From Ruminococcus sp. OA3 (GTDB lineage Bacteria; Bacillota; Clostridia; Lachnospirales; Lachnospiraceae): a stretch of 64,000 nucleotides of DNA. Below are positions 17,933 to 26,982 of this stretch, piece by piece. The stretch lies in NCBI RefSeq assembly GCF_022440845.1, contig NZ_JAKNTO010000001.1:2542001-2606000 (forward strand), written 5' to 3'. Both the position numbers and the translations under genes were made by a program. The notes under the pieces were generated by a model. The model worked only from the letters and a program-made list of their open reading frames with translations. It was not told the origin of the DNA and made no database searches. Within the stretch, counting starts at the first letter, position 1; every line of letters begins with the position of its first letter.

Positions 17933-19090
17933 ATGACTGTGAACTTTCAACTAACAAAGGAACAAGAACTTGTCAGAAAAATGGTTGCAGAATTCGCTGA
18001 GAACGAAGTGAAACCGATTGCTGCAGAAATTGATGTCACAGAAAAATTCCCAATGGAAAATGTACAGAAGCTTTTCCGTTATGGCGTTATGGGAATGAAC
18101 ATGCCTAAAGAATACGGCGGAGCAGGAGCTGATGATGTTGCCTATGCAATGGCAGTGGAAGAGCTCGCAAAGAAATGCGCGGCGACAGCTGTAATCGTTG
18201 CGGCTCATAACTCACTTGCATGCTGGCCGATCCTGAAATTCGGCACAGAGGAGCAGAAGAAAAAATATCTGACTCAGATGACAAGCGGTACGATCGGTGC
18301 TTTCTGTCTGACAGAGCCTGAAGCAGGTACAGATGCAGCGGCACAGCAGACAACAGCTGTTCTTGACGGCGATCACTATGTGCTGAATGGCAACAAGATC
18401 TTTATCACAAACGGTGGTGTTGCAGATATCTTTGTTGTATTTGCAATGACGGATCCTTCCAAGGGGACAAGGGGCATCTCTGCGTTTATCGTTGAGTCTT
18501 CATATCCTGGATTCTCCCGCGGTCAGGTGGAAGATAAGATGGGAATCCGCGCTTCTTCTACAACAGAGATTGTTTTTGAAGACTGTATTGTTCCGAAGGA
18601 GAATCTGCTCGGCGTAGAAGGAAAAGGCTACAATGTTGCCATGGCTACACTGGACGGCGGACGTATCGGTATTGCCGCTCAGGCTCTCGGTATTGCACAG
18701 GGCGCACAGGATGAGCTGGTATCATATGTACAGCAGAGAGTTCAGTTTGGCAAACCGCTTTCCAAATTCCAGAATACACAGTTCCAGATTGCCGATATGG
18801 AAGCCCGTATCTGCGCAGCGCGCTGGCTGGTATATGACGCTGCGAGCAGAAAGTACTTAAGCTCCCAGGGACAGAAAATTTCTTATGGAAAAGAATCTGC
18901 TATGGCTAAGTTATTTGCTGCTGAGACAGCGATGGCCGTTACAACGAAAGTTGTTCAGCTCCATGGTGGTTACGGATATATCAAAGAATACCCGGTTGAG
19001 CGTATGATGAGAGACGCTAAGATCACAGAGATCTATGAGGGAACATCAGAAGTTCAGAGAATGGTAATCGCTAAAAACGTAATCAAATAA
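17933..19090 (+). CDS. Acyl-CoA dehydrogenase (short-chain, Bcd-like), copy 2
   Basis: A 385-residue acyl-CoA dehydrogenase, paralogue of the gene at 14527. It has AFCLTEPEAGTDAA, FITNGGVADIF and catalytic Glu369 in YEGTSEVQR. Differences from copy 1 are spread along the protein, with a six-residue longer insert before the C-terminal helices (YLSSQGQKISYGKES). The start follows AAAGGAGA. It shares the identical EtfBA with copy 1, so the two dehydrogenases probably serve different substrates or conditions through the same electron carrier. Confidence 0.92.
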   Translation: MTVNFQLTKEQELVRKMVAEFAENEVKPIAAEIDVTEKFPMENVQKLFRYGVMGMNMPKEYGGAGADDVAYAMAVEELAKKCAATAVIVAAHNSLACWPILKFGTEEQKKKYLTQMTSGTIGAFCLTEPEAGTDAAAQQTTAVLDGDHYVLNGNKIFITNGGVADIFVVFAMTDPSKGTRGISAFIVESSYPGFSRGQVEDKMGIRASSTTEIVFEDCIVPKENLLGVEGKGYNVAMATLDGGRIGIAAQALGIAQGAQDELVSYVQQRVQFGKPLSKFQNTQFQIADMEARICAARWLVYDAASRKYLSSQGQKISYGKESAMAKLFAAETAMAVTTKVVQLHGGYGYIKEYPVERMMRDAKITEIYEGTSEVQRMVIAKNVIK

Positions 19091-19108
19091 ACAGGAGGAA
19101 AGATAATC

Positions 19109-19909
19109 ATGAAAATAATTGTTTGTGTAAAACAGGTACCAGATACCTCCGGCAAACTCGCAGTAAATCCTGACGGAACACTGAACCGGGCTTCCATGGA
19201 GACGATCACAAATCCTGATGACCTGAATGCTGTTGAGGCAGCACTGAAATTAAAAGACGAGACAGGCTGCGAAGTGATCGCAGTGACAATGGGCCCGCCA
19301 CCTGCAGAAGGAATGCTGCGTGAGATCATGGCCCGCGGAGCAGATAAAGGAGTACTGATCTCTGCGCGTGAGTTCGGCGGATCCGATACATATGCAACAT
19401 CCCAGATCATCGCAGCAGCGATCGAACATATGGGTCTTGAGAAAGACGATATTGTATTCTGCGGACGTCAGGCGATCGACGGAGACACTGCACAGGTAGG
19501 TCCTCAGATCGCAGAGAAGCTGAATCTGCCGCAGGTAACATACGCACAGAACATCTGTAAAGACGGGGACACACTGACAGTACAGCGTGCACTGGAAGAC
19601 GGATATATGACGATCAAGGTACAGACTCCGTGTATGATCACATGCATCAAAGAGCTGAACGAACCGCGTTATATGAGCATTGGCGGAATCTATGAAGCAT
19701 ATGAGAAGCCGATGGAAGTGTTTGATTACAACACACTGAAAGACAGCCCGCTCATCGATGTAAATAACATCGGCCTTGCAGGTTCTCCGACAAACATTCT
19801 GACATCTTTCACACCGCCACAGAAGGGGGCAGGTCAGATGCTTGAGGGCGCAGACCAGGAAACATGTGATAAACTGGCAGGAATGCTCGCTGAGAAACAT
19901 ATGATCTAA
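19109..19909 (+). CDS. etfB: Electron transfer flavoprotein beta subunit, copy 2
   Basis: Encodes the same 266-residue protein as 15683-16483, with no base difference seen in this gene. Its upstream bases differ (ACAGGAGGAAAGATAA), so translation signals were not part of the duplication. Confidence 0.94.
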   Translation: MKIIVCVKQVPDTSGKLAVNPDGTLNRASMETITNPDDLNAVEAALKLKDETGCEVIAVTMGPPPAEGMLREIMARGADKGVLISAREFGGSDTYATSQIIAAAIEHMGLEKDDIVFCGRQAIDGDTAQVGPQIAEKLNLPQVTYAQNICKDGDTLTVQRALEDGYMTIKVQTPCMITCIKELNEPRYMSIGGIYEAYEKPMEVFDYNTLKDSPLIDVNNIGLAGSPTNILTSFTPPQKGAGQMLEGADQETCDKLAGMLAEKHMI

Positions 19910-19926
19910 GAGAGGAGAAAGAGGAC

Positions 19927-21063
19927 ATGCAAAATTTCGATAGTAGTAATGTATCTGCTTTTAAGGATGTATGGGTATTCTGCGAGCAGAGAGAAGGTAA
20001 ACTGATGCCGACTGACTTCGAGCTTCTGTCCGAAGGCCGTCGTCTGGCAGATGAGCTTGGAGTAAAACTGGTAGGACTTCTTCTTGGAGACAACGTAGAA
20101 GGCCTTGCAAAAGAGCTGGGTGGATACGGGGCAGACAAAGTGATCGTAGCAGATCATCAGCTGCTTGGAGTATACACAACAGACGGATATACAAAGGTAA
20201 TCTGCGACATTGTAGCAGAAGAGAAACCGGAGATCTTCCTGATCGGAGCATCCAACATCGGCCGTGACCTGGGTCCGCGCTGTGCGGCACGTCTTCACAC
20301 GGGACTGTGTGCAGACTGTACACACCTGGATGTAGATGTAGCAAACTATCAGGAGTTCCTGAGAAACAACTCCGTACTGCCGGAAGACAGGATCTCGAAG
20401 ACGAATACAGCAAGAGTGCTGGGACAGCCTCATGATGTAGCGAAAGACCTGAAGATGACCCGTCCGGCATTCGGAGGAAACCTGATGGCGACGATCATCT
20501 GCCCGAGATTCCGTCCGTCCATGGCAACCGTAAGGCCAGGCGTGCTGAAAAAAGGTGCATTTGACGAAGCGAAGGCAAACGCAGTAGAAGTAGTAAAAGC
20601 AAATGTAGAGCTGTCAGAAGCAGATATGCAGACAGAAGTTGTAGAGGTAATAAAGGCAGCGAAGAAGCTGGTAGACCTGGTAGGAGCAGAATATGTCGTA
20701 TCCGTAGGCCGTGGTATTTCTTCGAACGTAGAAGAGGGTATCAGGATCGCTCATGATCTGGCAGATGCACTCGGCGGCGTAGTGGGAGGATCCCGTGCAG
20801 CGATCGACAGCGGCTGGCTGACAGCAGACCATCAGGTAGGCCAGACTGGAAAGACAGTACATCCGAAGATCTATGTGGCACTGGGGATTTCCGGAGCGAT
20901 CCAGCACAAGGCGGGAATGCAGGAATCAGAGTGCATCATCGCAGTCAACAAAAATGCGTCGGCACCGATCTTTGAGATTGCGGATTACGGTATCACCGGA
21001 GACCTGTTCAAGGTAGCCCCGATGCTGGTTGAGGCAATCAAAGCCGTGAAAGCTGCTAAATAA
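19927..21063 (+). CDS. etfA: Electron transfer flavoprotein alpha subunit, copy 2
   Basis: Encodes the same 378-residue protein as 16501-17637; the two silent base differences between the repeats fall in this gene near its 3' end. It is followed after 22 bases by the 4-hydroxybutyryl-CoA dehydratase gene with no terminator between, so this copy is tied to the 4-hydroxybutyrate pathway. Confidence 0.94.
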   Translation: MQNFDSSNVSAFKDVWVFCEQREGKLMPTDFELLSEGRRLADELGVKLVGLLLGDNVEGLAKELGGYGADKVIVADHQLLGVYTTDGYTKVICDIVAEEKPEIFLIGASNIGRDLGPRCAARLHTGLCADCTHLDVDVANYQEFLRNNSVLPEDRISKTNTARVLGQPHDVAKDLKMTRPAFGGNLMATIICPRFRPSMATVRPGVLKKGAFDEAKANAVEVVKANVELSEADMQTEVVEVIKAAKKLVDLVGAEYVVSVGRGISSNVEEGIRIAHDLADALGGVVGGSRAAIDSGWLTADHQVGQTGKTVHPKIYVALGISGAIQHKAGMQESECIIAVNKNASAPIFEIADYGITGDLFKVAPMLVEAIKAVKAAK

Positions 21064-21085
21064 TACAATTTGGAGGTAATGCCTA

Positions 21086-22537
21086 ATGATGACTCGGGAA
21101 GAATACTTTGAGAGTTTAAGAAAATTAAACCTGAAAGTATATATGTTTGGAGAATTAGTAGAAAATCCGGTTGACAATCCCATCATCCGCCCGTCCCTGA
21201 ATTCTATCGGGATGACATATGAGCTGGCTAACCAGCCGGAGTATGAGGATTTGATGACCGCCACTTCTTCTTTGAACGGTCAGAAGGTCAACCGCTTTAC
21301 TCATCTTCATCAGAGTACGGAAGATCTTGTGAAAAAAGTTAAAATGTTACGTCTGTTGGGCCAGAAGACCGGATCCTGTTTTCAGAGATGTGTTGGTATG
21401 GATGCCAACAATGCGGTTTTCTCTACTACATATGAAATTGATGAGGCTTGCGGCACGAACTATCATGAGAATTTCAAGAACTTTTTAAATGATGTTCAGC
21501 TGAAGGACCTGGTTGTCGACGGTGCGATGACAGACCCGAAAGGTGACCGTTCCTTATCACCGAGCAAACAGGCCGACCCGGACAGTTATCTGCGCGTTGT
21601 AGAACGCCGTCCGGATGGTGTGGTTGTTCGCGGTGCGAAGGCTCATCAGACTGGTATCGTGAATTCTCACGAGGTTCTTGTCATGCCGACGATTGCAATG
21701 AAACCCGATGATAAGGATTATGCAATTTCATTTGCAGTTCCTACAGATTCGGAAGGTATCTTCATGATCTACGGGCGTCAGTCCTGTGATACCCGTAAGA
21801 CGGAAAAGGGTGCTGACATTGATCTCGGTAATAAAGAGTTCGGAGGACATGAAGCGCTGGTCATCTTTGATAATGTTTTCGTTCCAAATGAGCGAATCTT
21901 TATGAATGGAGAGACTGAATTTGCCGGCATGCTGGTAGAACGCTTCTCCGGATATCATCGCCAGAGCTACGGCGGATGTAAGGTAGGTGTGGGTGACGTC
22001 CTGATCGGTGCTACGGCTCTGGCAGCAGAGTACAACGGTGCAGCTAAGGCTTCCCACGTAAAAGACAAACTGATTGAGATGACGCATCTCAATGAAACAT
22101 TATTCAGCTGTGGTGTTGCCTGTTCCTGTGAAGGATGCAAGACAAAATCAGGCAACTATATTATTGACCTGCTGCTGGCGAATGTCTGCAAACAGAATAT
22201 CACCCGATTTCCTTATGAGATCGTACGTCTTGCAGAGGATATCGCAGGCGGTCTGATGGTTACTCTGCCGTCTGAAAAAGATTTTAATACAGCTGAACTG
22301 AAACCATATATTGAAAAATATCTGGTTGGCGTGGAAGGTGTTTCCGTTGAGGACAGAATGAGAATTATGCGCCTGATTGAAAACATTTCTCTCGGAACAG
22401 CGGCTGTAGGATATCGCACGGAGTCTATGCACGGAGCAGGTTCTCCTCAGGCTCAGCGTATCATGATCTCACGCCAGAGCAATCTGGAACAGAAAAAGGA
22501 ACTGGCAAAGAATATTGCCAACATTAAAAAAGATTGA
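21086..22537 (+). CDS. abfD: 4-hydroxybutyryl-CoA dehydratase / vinylacetyl-CoA isomerase
   Basis: A [4Fe-4S]- and FAD-containing radical dehydratase that turns 4-hydroxybutyryl-CoA into crotonyl-CoA. The 483 residues carry all four cluster ligands known from Clostridium aminobutyricum: Cys98 and Cys102 in GSCFQRCVG, and His291 and Cys298 in YHRQSYGGC, each one position earlier than the reference Cys99, Cys103, His292, Cys299. The start at 21086 follows GGAGGT. The stop overlaps the next small gene (TTGA). Confidence 0.95.
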   Translation: MMTREEYFESLRKLNLKVYMFGELVENPVDNPIIRPSLNSIGMTYELANQPEYEDLMTATSSLNGQKVNRFTHLHQSTEDLVKKVKMLRLLGQKTGSCFQRCVGMDANNAVFSTTYEIDEACGTNYHENFKNFLNDVQLKDLVVDGAMTDPKGDRSLSPSKQADPDSYLRVVERRPDGVVVRGAKAHQTGIVNSHEVLVMPTIAMKPDDKDYAISFAVPTDSEGIFMIYGRQSCDTRKTEKGADIDLGNKEFGGHEALVIFDNVFVPNERIFMNGETEFAGMLVERFSGYHRQSYGGCKVGVGDVLIGATALAAEYNGAAKASHVKDKLIEMTHLNETLFSCGVACSCEGCKTKSGNYIIDLLLANVCKQNITRFPYEIVRLAEDIAGGLMVTLPSEKDFNTAELKPYIEKYLVGVEGVSVEDRMRIMRLIENISLGTAAVGYRTESMHGAGSPQAQRIMISRQSNLEQKKELAKNIANIKKD

Positions 22538-22824
22538 TTTTAGGAATCAAATATTGCGGCGGCTGCAACCCGGTATATGACCGGGTTGCCGCTGTAAATG
22601 AGCTGAAAGAATCTTTGAAAGACCTGGAGATTTCATTTACGCCTTACCGCGCAGAAGAAGATTATGATTTTTGTCTGCTGGTGAGGGGATGTAATCGGGA
22701 TTGTGTGTCAGATAAAGAATTTTCTAATTGCAGACAGATGTTTATAGCCGTCTGCAAAGAGGATTTTTTAATAATTAAAAGTGAACTTCGCGCATATTGT
22801 CAGGCCAAAATGCGTGAAGAGTAA
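22534..22824 (+). CDS. Small CGGC-motif protein of unknown function
   Basis: A 96-residue Cys-rich protein starting at TTG 22534, overlapping the dehydratase stop by four bases. It opens with KYCGGCNPVYDR, and has further cysteines in FCLLVRGCNRDC, SNCRQM, AVCKED and AYCQAK. The CGGC-NP-YDR pattern occurs in small proteins beside anaerobic CoA-metabolism genes; no activity is known to me. The cysteine pattern suggests metal or iron-sulfur binding, perhaps in maturation or repair of the oxygen-sensitive dehydratase, which is inference. Confidence 0.75.
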   Translation: MILGIKYCGGCNPVYDRVAAVNELKESLKDLEISFTPYRAEEDYDFCLLVRGCNRDCVSDKEFSNCRQMFIAVCKEDFLIIKSELRAYCQAKMREE

Positions 22825-22835
22825 GGAGTAATGAT

Positions 22836-23615
22836 ATGGAATATGCATTAATTGAACAACAAGGCCATGTCTGCACGATTACAATCAATTTTCCGAAAAA
22901 ATTGAATGCAGTTAGTACAGCAGTGCTGACGGATTTAGGCGAAGCATTTGACCAGGTTGAGAAAATGAAAGACGTATACTGCGTGATCTTAAAGGGCGCA
23001 GGTGAGAAAGCATTTGTCGGCGGAGCTGACATCAAAGAGATGAGCGAATTCGGATTTTATGAGGCAAGAGACTACGCGAAATTCGGTGGTGCCGTGCTTG
23101 AAAAAATTCATCAGTTCAGAGTACCGGTTATCGCAGCGATCAACGGATACTGTCTGGGCGGCGGCGTAGAAGTGGCACTTGCATGTGATATGCGTATTGC
23201 CGCTGAAAATGCAAAATTTGCATTCCCTGAAGTTTCTCTTGGCATTATGACAGGTACCGGCGGATCTCAGAGACTGCAGGCGATCGTAGGGGAAGGACGA
23301 GCAAGGGAACTGCTGCTTACCTGCGACAGAATCGGTGCGGAAGAGGCATATAGAATCGGACTTGTAAACAAAGTAGTTCCAGCTGAAAACTTAATGGAAG
23401 AAGCAATGGTAATGGCAGAAAAAGTTGCCAAAAACGGACCAATTGCAGTTGCGACAATGAAAAAAGCGATCAATGTTGCCAGCGAGACAGATTATCCGAC
23501 GAGTACGGAACACATGATTCTTTCCTTTGGATCTCTGTTTACAACACAGGATGCACATGATGCTCTTTCTGCGTTTGTTAATAAAGAAAAGCTTGATCAT
23601 TTCAATAACAAATAG
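22836..23615 (+). CDS. Enoyl-CoA hydratase / crotonase
   Basis: A 259-residue crotonase-fold protein. The oxyanion-hole segments are AFVGGADIKEM and NGYCLGGGVEVALACD; the catalytic glutamates are expected in CLGGGVEVALA and in FPEVSLGIMTGTGG. Behind AAGGAG, 11 bases after the CGGC gene. Thiolase and 3-hydroxybutyryl-CoA dehydrogenase are not nearby, so here it may serve hydration of the crotonyl-CoA made by the dehydratase rather than the acetyl-CoA route. Confidence 0.92.
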   Translation: MEYALIEQQGHVCTITINFPKKLNAVSTAVLTDLGEAFDQVEKMKDVYCVILKGAGEKAFVGGADIKEMSEFGFYEARDYAKFGGAVLEKIHQFRVPVIAAINGYCLGGGVEVALACDMRIAAENAKFAFPEVSLGIMTGTGGSQRLQAIVGEGRARELLLTCDRIGAEEAYRIGLVNKVVPAENLMEEAMVMAEKVAKNGPIAVATMKKAINVASETDYPTSTEHMILSFGSLFTTQDAHDALSAFVNKEKLDHFNNK

Positions 23616-23711
23616 CAGATAGGTAAAGCATTTTATGGATTGGTAAATAGGGATTAGTATTTATTCTTGCTATTGTTAAAAAAATAACGAAATAAAAAAA
23701 GGAGAGCAAAC

Positions 23712-24845
23712 ATGAGACAGTTATTATTAAGAACGGAGATTCATAAATTTGACACGTTCGAAGATTTTGCAAAGGAATTCGAAATCGGAGAAGGTGACTT
23801 ATTATTCACGAATGAATTTCTGTATACGCCCAAGATGAAACCGCTGGATCTGAAATGTGATGTATACTTCCAGGAGAAATACGGAACGACGGAGCCTACA
23901 GATGAGATGTACAACGCGATCTTCAGAGACCTGAAAGGCAAAGATTACAAGAGAATCATCGCTGTCGGCGGCGGTACAGTTGTAGATATGGCAAAATGGG
24001 TGGCATCTGAGAAACCGGATGATATCGTTGATGCATATAAAGAAAACCCGACATTTAAGCCAAAACATAAAACAGAGCTGGTCATCTGCCCGACCACATG
24101 TGGAACAGGCAGTGAGGTGACAAACATCTCCATGATCTATCTGACAAAGACAAAAACGAAAAAAGGCTGTGCGAACGATGAATTATTCGCGGATTACGCA
24201 GTGCTGATTCCGGATCTTGTAAAGAGCCTGCCGTATCAGCCATTTATGTACAGTGCGATCGATGCTCTGATCCATGCAGTTGAGAGCTATGTAGGCCGCC
24301 GTCATACAGATCTGTCCAGAATGTTCGGCAGAAGAGCAATCGAGCTGATCATGAACGGATTCACACAGATGATCGAAAAAGGACCGGAATACAGAATGGA
24401 GATCATGGATGACTTCGTTCTGGGAAGCAACTATGCAGGTATCGCATTCGGCACTGCAGGGTGCAACGCTGTGCATGCGATGAGCTTCCCGCTGGGCGGT
24501 ATGTTCCATGTGGCACACGGCGAATCCAATTACGAACTGTTCACGACGGTTATGAAATACTACTACAAAATGAATCCGGATGGAGATATCAGGGAAATCA
24601 ACCATGTACTGGCTGAAATCCTTGGCTGCGAGACGGAAGGTGCTGAAGTTTATGATAAACTGGAAGAGGCACTCGCTGCTCTGATTCGGAGAAAACCACT
24701 GTCCGAGTACGGGGTAACAGAAGAAATCTGTGATCAGATGGCTGAACTGGTTATCGCAGAACAGCAGAGACTGATGACAAATACTTATGTAGAGATGGAC
24801 AAAGAAGCAGTTAAGAGTCTGTACCTGCAGGTTTTGAATGATTAA
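23712..24845 (+). CDS. 4-hydroxybutyrate dehydrogenase (iron-containing ADH family)
   Basis: NAD-dependent reduction of succinic semialdehyde to 4-hydroxybutyrate. The 377 residues have the ADH-III NAD motif VGGGTVVDMAKW, CPTTCGTGSEVT, and the metal-ligand stretch DALIHAVESYVG followed by NAVHAMSFPLGGMFHVAHGE with its histidines. The start follows AAAGGAGAG. Assignment to 4-hydroxybutyrate rather than another alcohol rests on the adjacent dehydratase gene and on similarity to clostridial AbfH-type enzymes. Confidence 0.88.
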   Translation: MRQLLLRTEIHKFDTFEDFAKEFEIGEGDLLFTNEFLYTPKMKPLDLKCDVYFQEKYGTTEPTDEMYNAIFRDLKGKDYKRIIAVGGGTVVDMAKWVASEKPDDIVDAYKENPTFKPKHKTELVICPTTCGTGSEVTNISMIYLTKTKTKKGCANDELFADYAVLIPDLVKSLPYQPFMYSAIDALIHAVESYVGRRHTDLSRMFGRRAIELIMNGFTQMIEKGPEYRMEIMDDFVLGSNYAGIAFGTAGCNAVHAMSFPLGGMFHVAHGESNYELFTTVMKYYYKMNPDGDIREINHVLAEILGCETEGAEVYDKLEEALAALIRRKPLSEYGVTEEICDQMAELVIAEQQRLMTNTYVEMDKEAVKSLYLQVLND

Positions 24846-24876
24846 TTGATAAATGACAACTGCATATGAAGATATT

Positions 24877-24958
24877 GAGGGAGCTCTGAGAAGGGCTGAG
24901 AGGAGACTGTGCGTCTCGACCTTGTAACCTGATGTGGATAATGCCAACGTAGGGAAAT
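24877..24958 (+). promoter_or_regulatory. TPP (THI-box) riboswitch
   Basis: Matches the conserved TPP aptamer in order: GGGAG (24879), GGCTGAGA (24894), the central ACC..., ACCTGATGTGGATAATGCCA (24928-24947) and CGTAGGGA. It precedes a terminator and thiC, so it should shut off thiC when thiamine pyrophosphate is plentiful. Confidence 0.95.
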
Positions 24959-24986
24959 ATTTCAGCGTATAGTTCAATTTGACTGT

Positions 24987-25023
24987 AAGGGATATATTAC
25001 CTGCGTAATATATCCCTTATTTC
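24987..25023 (+). terminator. Riboswitch-controlled terminator before thiC
   Basis: Perfect 14-bp stem AAGGGATATATTAC / GTAATATATCCCTT with a CTGC loop, followed by ATTTC. Located between the TPP aptamer and the thiC start as the expression platform. Confidence 0.85.
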
Positions 25024-25061
25024 ATGATTTGGACCGCAGAAAATGCGGCATAGGAGGAAAT

Positions 25062-26366
25062 ATGAACGATACGACACAAATGAATGCAGCAAGAAACGGA
25101 ATTATTACAGATGCGATGAAGGGTGTTGCCGAATACGAACGAATGGATGCAGAACTGATCAGGGAGCTGACCGCAAAAGGGCAGATTGCAATCCCGGCAA
25201 ATAAGAACCATACTTGTCTGAAACCGTACGGTATCGGGAATATGCTGAGGACAAAGATCAATGTCAATCTGGGTACGTCGAAAGACTGCCTGGATATGGA
25301 TGTGGAGCTGGAAAAGGTGATGGAGGCCGTGAAAATGGGAGCTGAATCCATCATGGACCTGAGTTCATTCGGTGATACAAGAAAATTCCGAAGAAAACTG
25401 ACAGCTGAGTGCCCGGCCATTATTGGCACGGTTCCTATCTATGACGCTGTTGTCTATTATAATAAAGCCTTAAGGGAAATTACTTCTGATGAGTGGATTG
25501 ACATTGTCCGCATGCATGCCGAGGACGGAGTGGATTTTATGACCATTCACTGTGGGATTAACCGTGCTACCGCAGAACGTTTTAAAAAATCAAAACGCCA
25601 TACCAATATTGTATCCAGAGGGGGATCCATTATCTTTGCATGGATGGAACTGACGGGAAATGAGAATCCATTTTTTGAACGGTTTGATGAGCTGCTGGAG
25701 ATCTGCCGCCAATATGACGTGACGCTGAGCCTCGGCGACGCCTGCCGGCCTGGCAGCATTGAGGATGCAGGTGATGTATCCCAGATTGAAGAACTTGTAA
25801 CACTGGGCGAACTGACGACCCGGGCATGGGAAAAAGATGTTCAGGTGATCATCGAAGGACCGGGACACATGCCGCTCAACCAGATCCAGGCGAATATGGA
25901 AATCCAGCAGACGATCTGCAAGGGTGCACCATTCTATGTACTTGGGCCGCTCGTGACGGATGTAGCGCCGGGATATGACCATATCACTGCTGCAATCGGA
26001 GGGGCGATCGCAGCGACTTATGGAGCATCCTTCCTTTGTTATGTGACGCCTGCAGAGCATTTGCGCCTGCCTACGGTGGAAGATGTGAAAGAAGGGATCA
26101 TCGCGTCTAAAATTGCAGCACATGCGGCGGATATTGCAAAAGGAATTAAAGGGGCCAGCGACTGGGATCATGATATGAGCGAGGCCAGAAGAGAGCTGGA
26201 CTGGGAGCGCCAGTTTGAATTGGCAATGGATGGAGAAAAAGCCAGAAGATACCGTGCGGAGTCTACTCCTGAACGAGAAGATACCTGTACAATGTGCGGA
26301 AAAATGTGTGCAGTGCGCAATATCAATAAAATTTTACGCGGCGAGGATGTAGATATTATGGATTGA
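25062..26366 (+). CDS. thiC: Phosphomethylpyrimidine synthase
   Basis: Radical SAM enzyme that rearranges aminoimidazole ribotide into HMP-phosphate for thiamine. The 434 residues lack the long N-terminal extension of proteobacterial ThiC. The core motifs [16 protein letters not shown] and [11 protein letters not shown] are present, as is the C-terminal cluster motif CTMCGKMC, spaced C-x2-C-x3-C. ATG 25062 is used because AGGAGG precedes it. Regulated by the upstream TPP riboswitch. No other thiamine gene is adjacent. Confidence 0.95.
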   Translation: MNDTTQMNAARNGIITDAMKGVAEYERMDAELIRELTAKGQIAIPANKNHTCLKPYGIGNMLRTKINVNLGTSKDCLDMDVELEKVMEAVKMGAESIMDLSSFGDTRKFRRKLTAECPAIIGTVPIYDAVVYYNKALREITSDEWIDIVRMHAEDGVDFMTIHCGINRATAERFKKSKRHTNIVSRGGSIIFAWMELTGNENPFFERFDELLEICRQYDVTLSLGDACRPGSIEDAGDVSQIEELVTLGELTTRAWEKDVQVIIEGPGHMPLNQIQANMEIQQTICKGAPFYVLGPLVTDVAPGYDHITAAIGGAIAATYGASFLCYVTPAEHLRLPTVEDVKEGIIASKIAAHAADIAKGIKGASDWDHDMSEARRELDWERQFELAMDGEKARRYRAESTPEREDTCTMCGKMCAVRNINKILRGEDVDIMD

Positions 26367-26508
26367 TGCCGGAGGACGAATTTCATATGTTTTAGAGTTA
26401 ACATTATTATTAAAATGTGTTTGAAAATGGCAAACTAAAAACTGCAGAACTCCACATAATAAAAATGTCACCTATTCTATTATGGCCGTAAAGAAAGGAG
26501 TTCTGTTT

Positions 26509-26982
26509 ATGGAAGGAAGCGAATGTCTTGCGATAACCAGTATTCCCATGCAGAAATGGGGAGAAGTCTATCGGTTTTGTGAAGCTTTAAGAGAGGGAAC
26601 GATTTTCCCCGCCCTGAATCTTCCGTTTTATGTGGCGGAGTCCGTGACAAATCCGGCGAAACAGCAGGAAGATTGCCAGGAAGTCGATCCGAGGCAGGCT
26701 GACCGGGAAACACTGATGACAAAAATCAGCGAGGTCAGCTTTGCGCTGAATGACCTGACTCTGTATCTGGATACACACTGTGAAGACAGTCAGGCGATAC
26801 AACTGTTTGCAGAATGTGCTGCGCTGCGCGCTGATCTTCTGAAGATCTTCAGTGAACGGTTCTATCCGCTGACGCAGGCATGCCTTGCGAACTGCAGCTG
26901 CGAAAAAGAGTGTGAATCGGCGAACGGGATGGCCTTTTCATGGGAATGTGGCCCGGCACCGTGGGAAGGAGCGTGTATCTAA
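26509..26982 (+). CDS. Spore coat protein, CotJA-CotJB fusion
   Basis: A 157-residue protein joining two coat proteins that are separate in Bacillus. Residues about 10-45 look like CotJA (QKWGEVYRFCEALREGTIFPALNLPF region) and about 70-157 like CotJB (EVSFALNDLTLYLDTHC, FYPLT, C-terminal WEGAC). A Cys-rich patch (NCSCEKEC) lies between the CotJB helices and the tail. ATG 26509 follows AAAGGAG; an earlier in-frame ATG at 26482 lacks one. It overlaps cotJC by one base (TAATG). Likely made in the mother cell during sporulation. Confidence 0.8.
   Translation: MEGSECLAITSIPMQKWGEVYRFCEALREGTIFPALNLPFYVAESVTNPAKQQEDCQEVDPRQADRETLMTKISEVSFALNDLTLYLDTHCEDSQAIQLFAECAALRADLLKIFSERFYPLTQACLANCSCEKECESANGMAFSWECGPAPWEGACI

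Larger units (their letters stand above)
19107..21063 (+). repeat. Direct repeat carrying etfB-etfA, copy 2
   Basis: Second copy of the 1,957-base repeat described at 15681-17637; the spacer between copies is 1,469 bases and contains only the second dehydrogenase gene and its promoter. Confidence 0.95.

Noticed and set aside
14527-21063. Treating the whole dehydrogenase-Etf unit as one duplicated block
   Set aside because: Only etfBA is near-identical; the dehydrogenase genes and all intergenic parts differ, so the events were separate or conversion is local.
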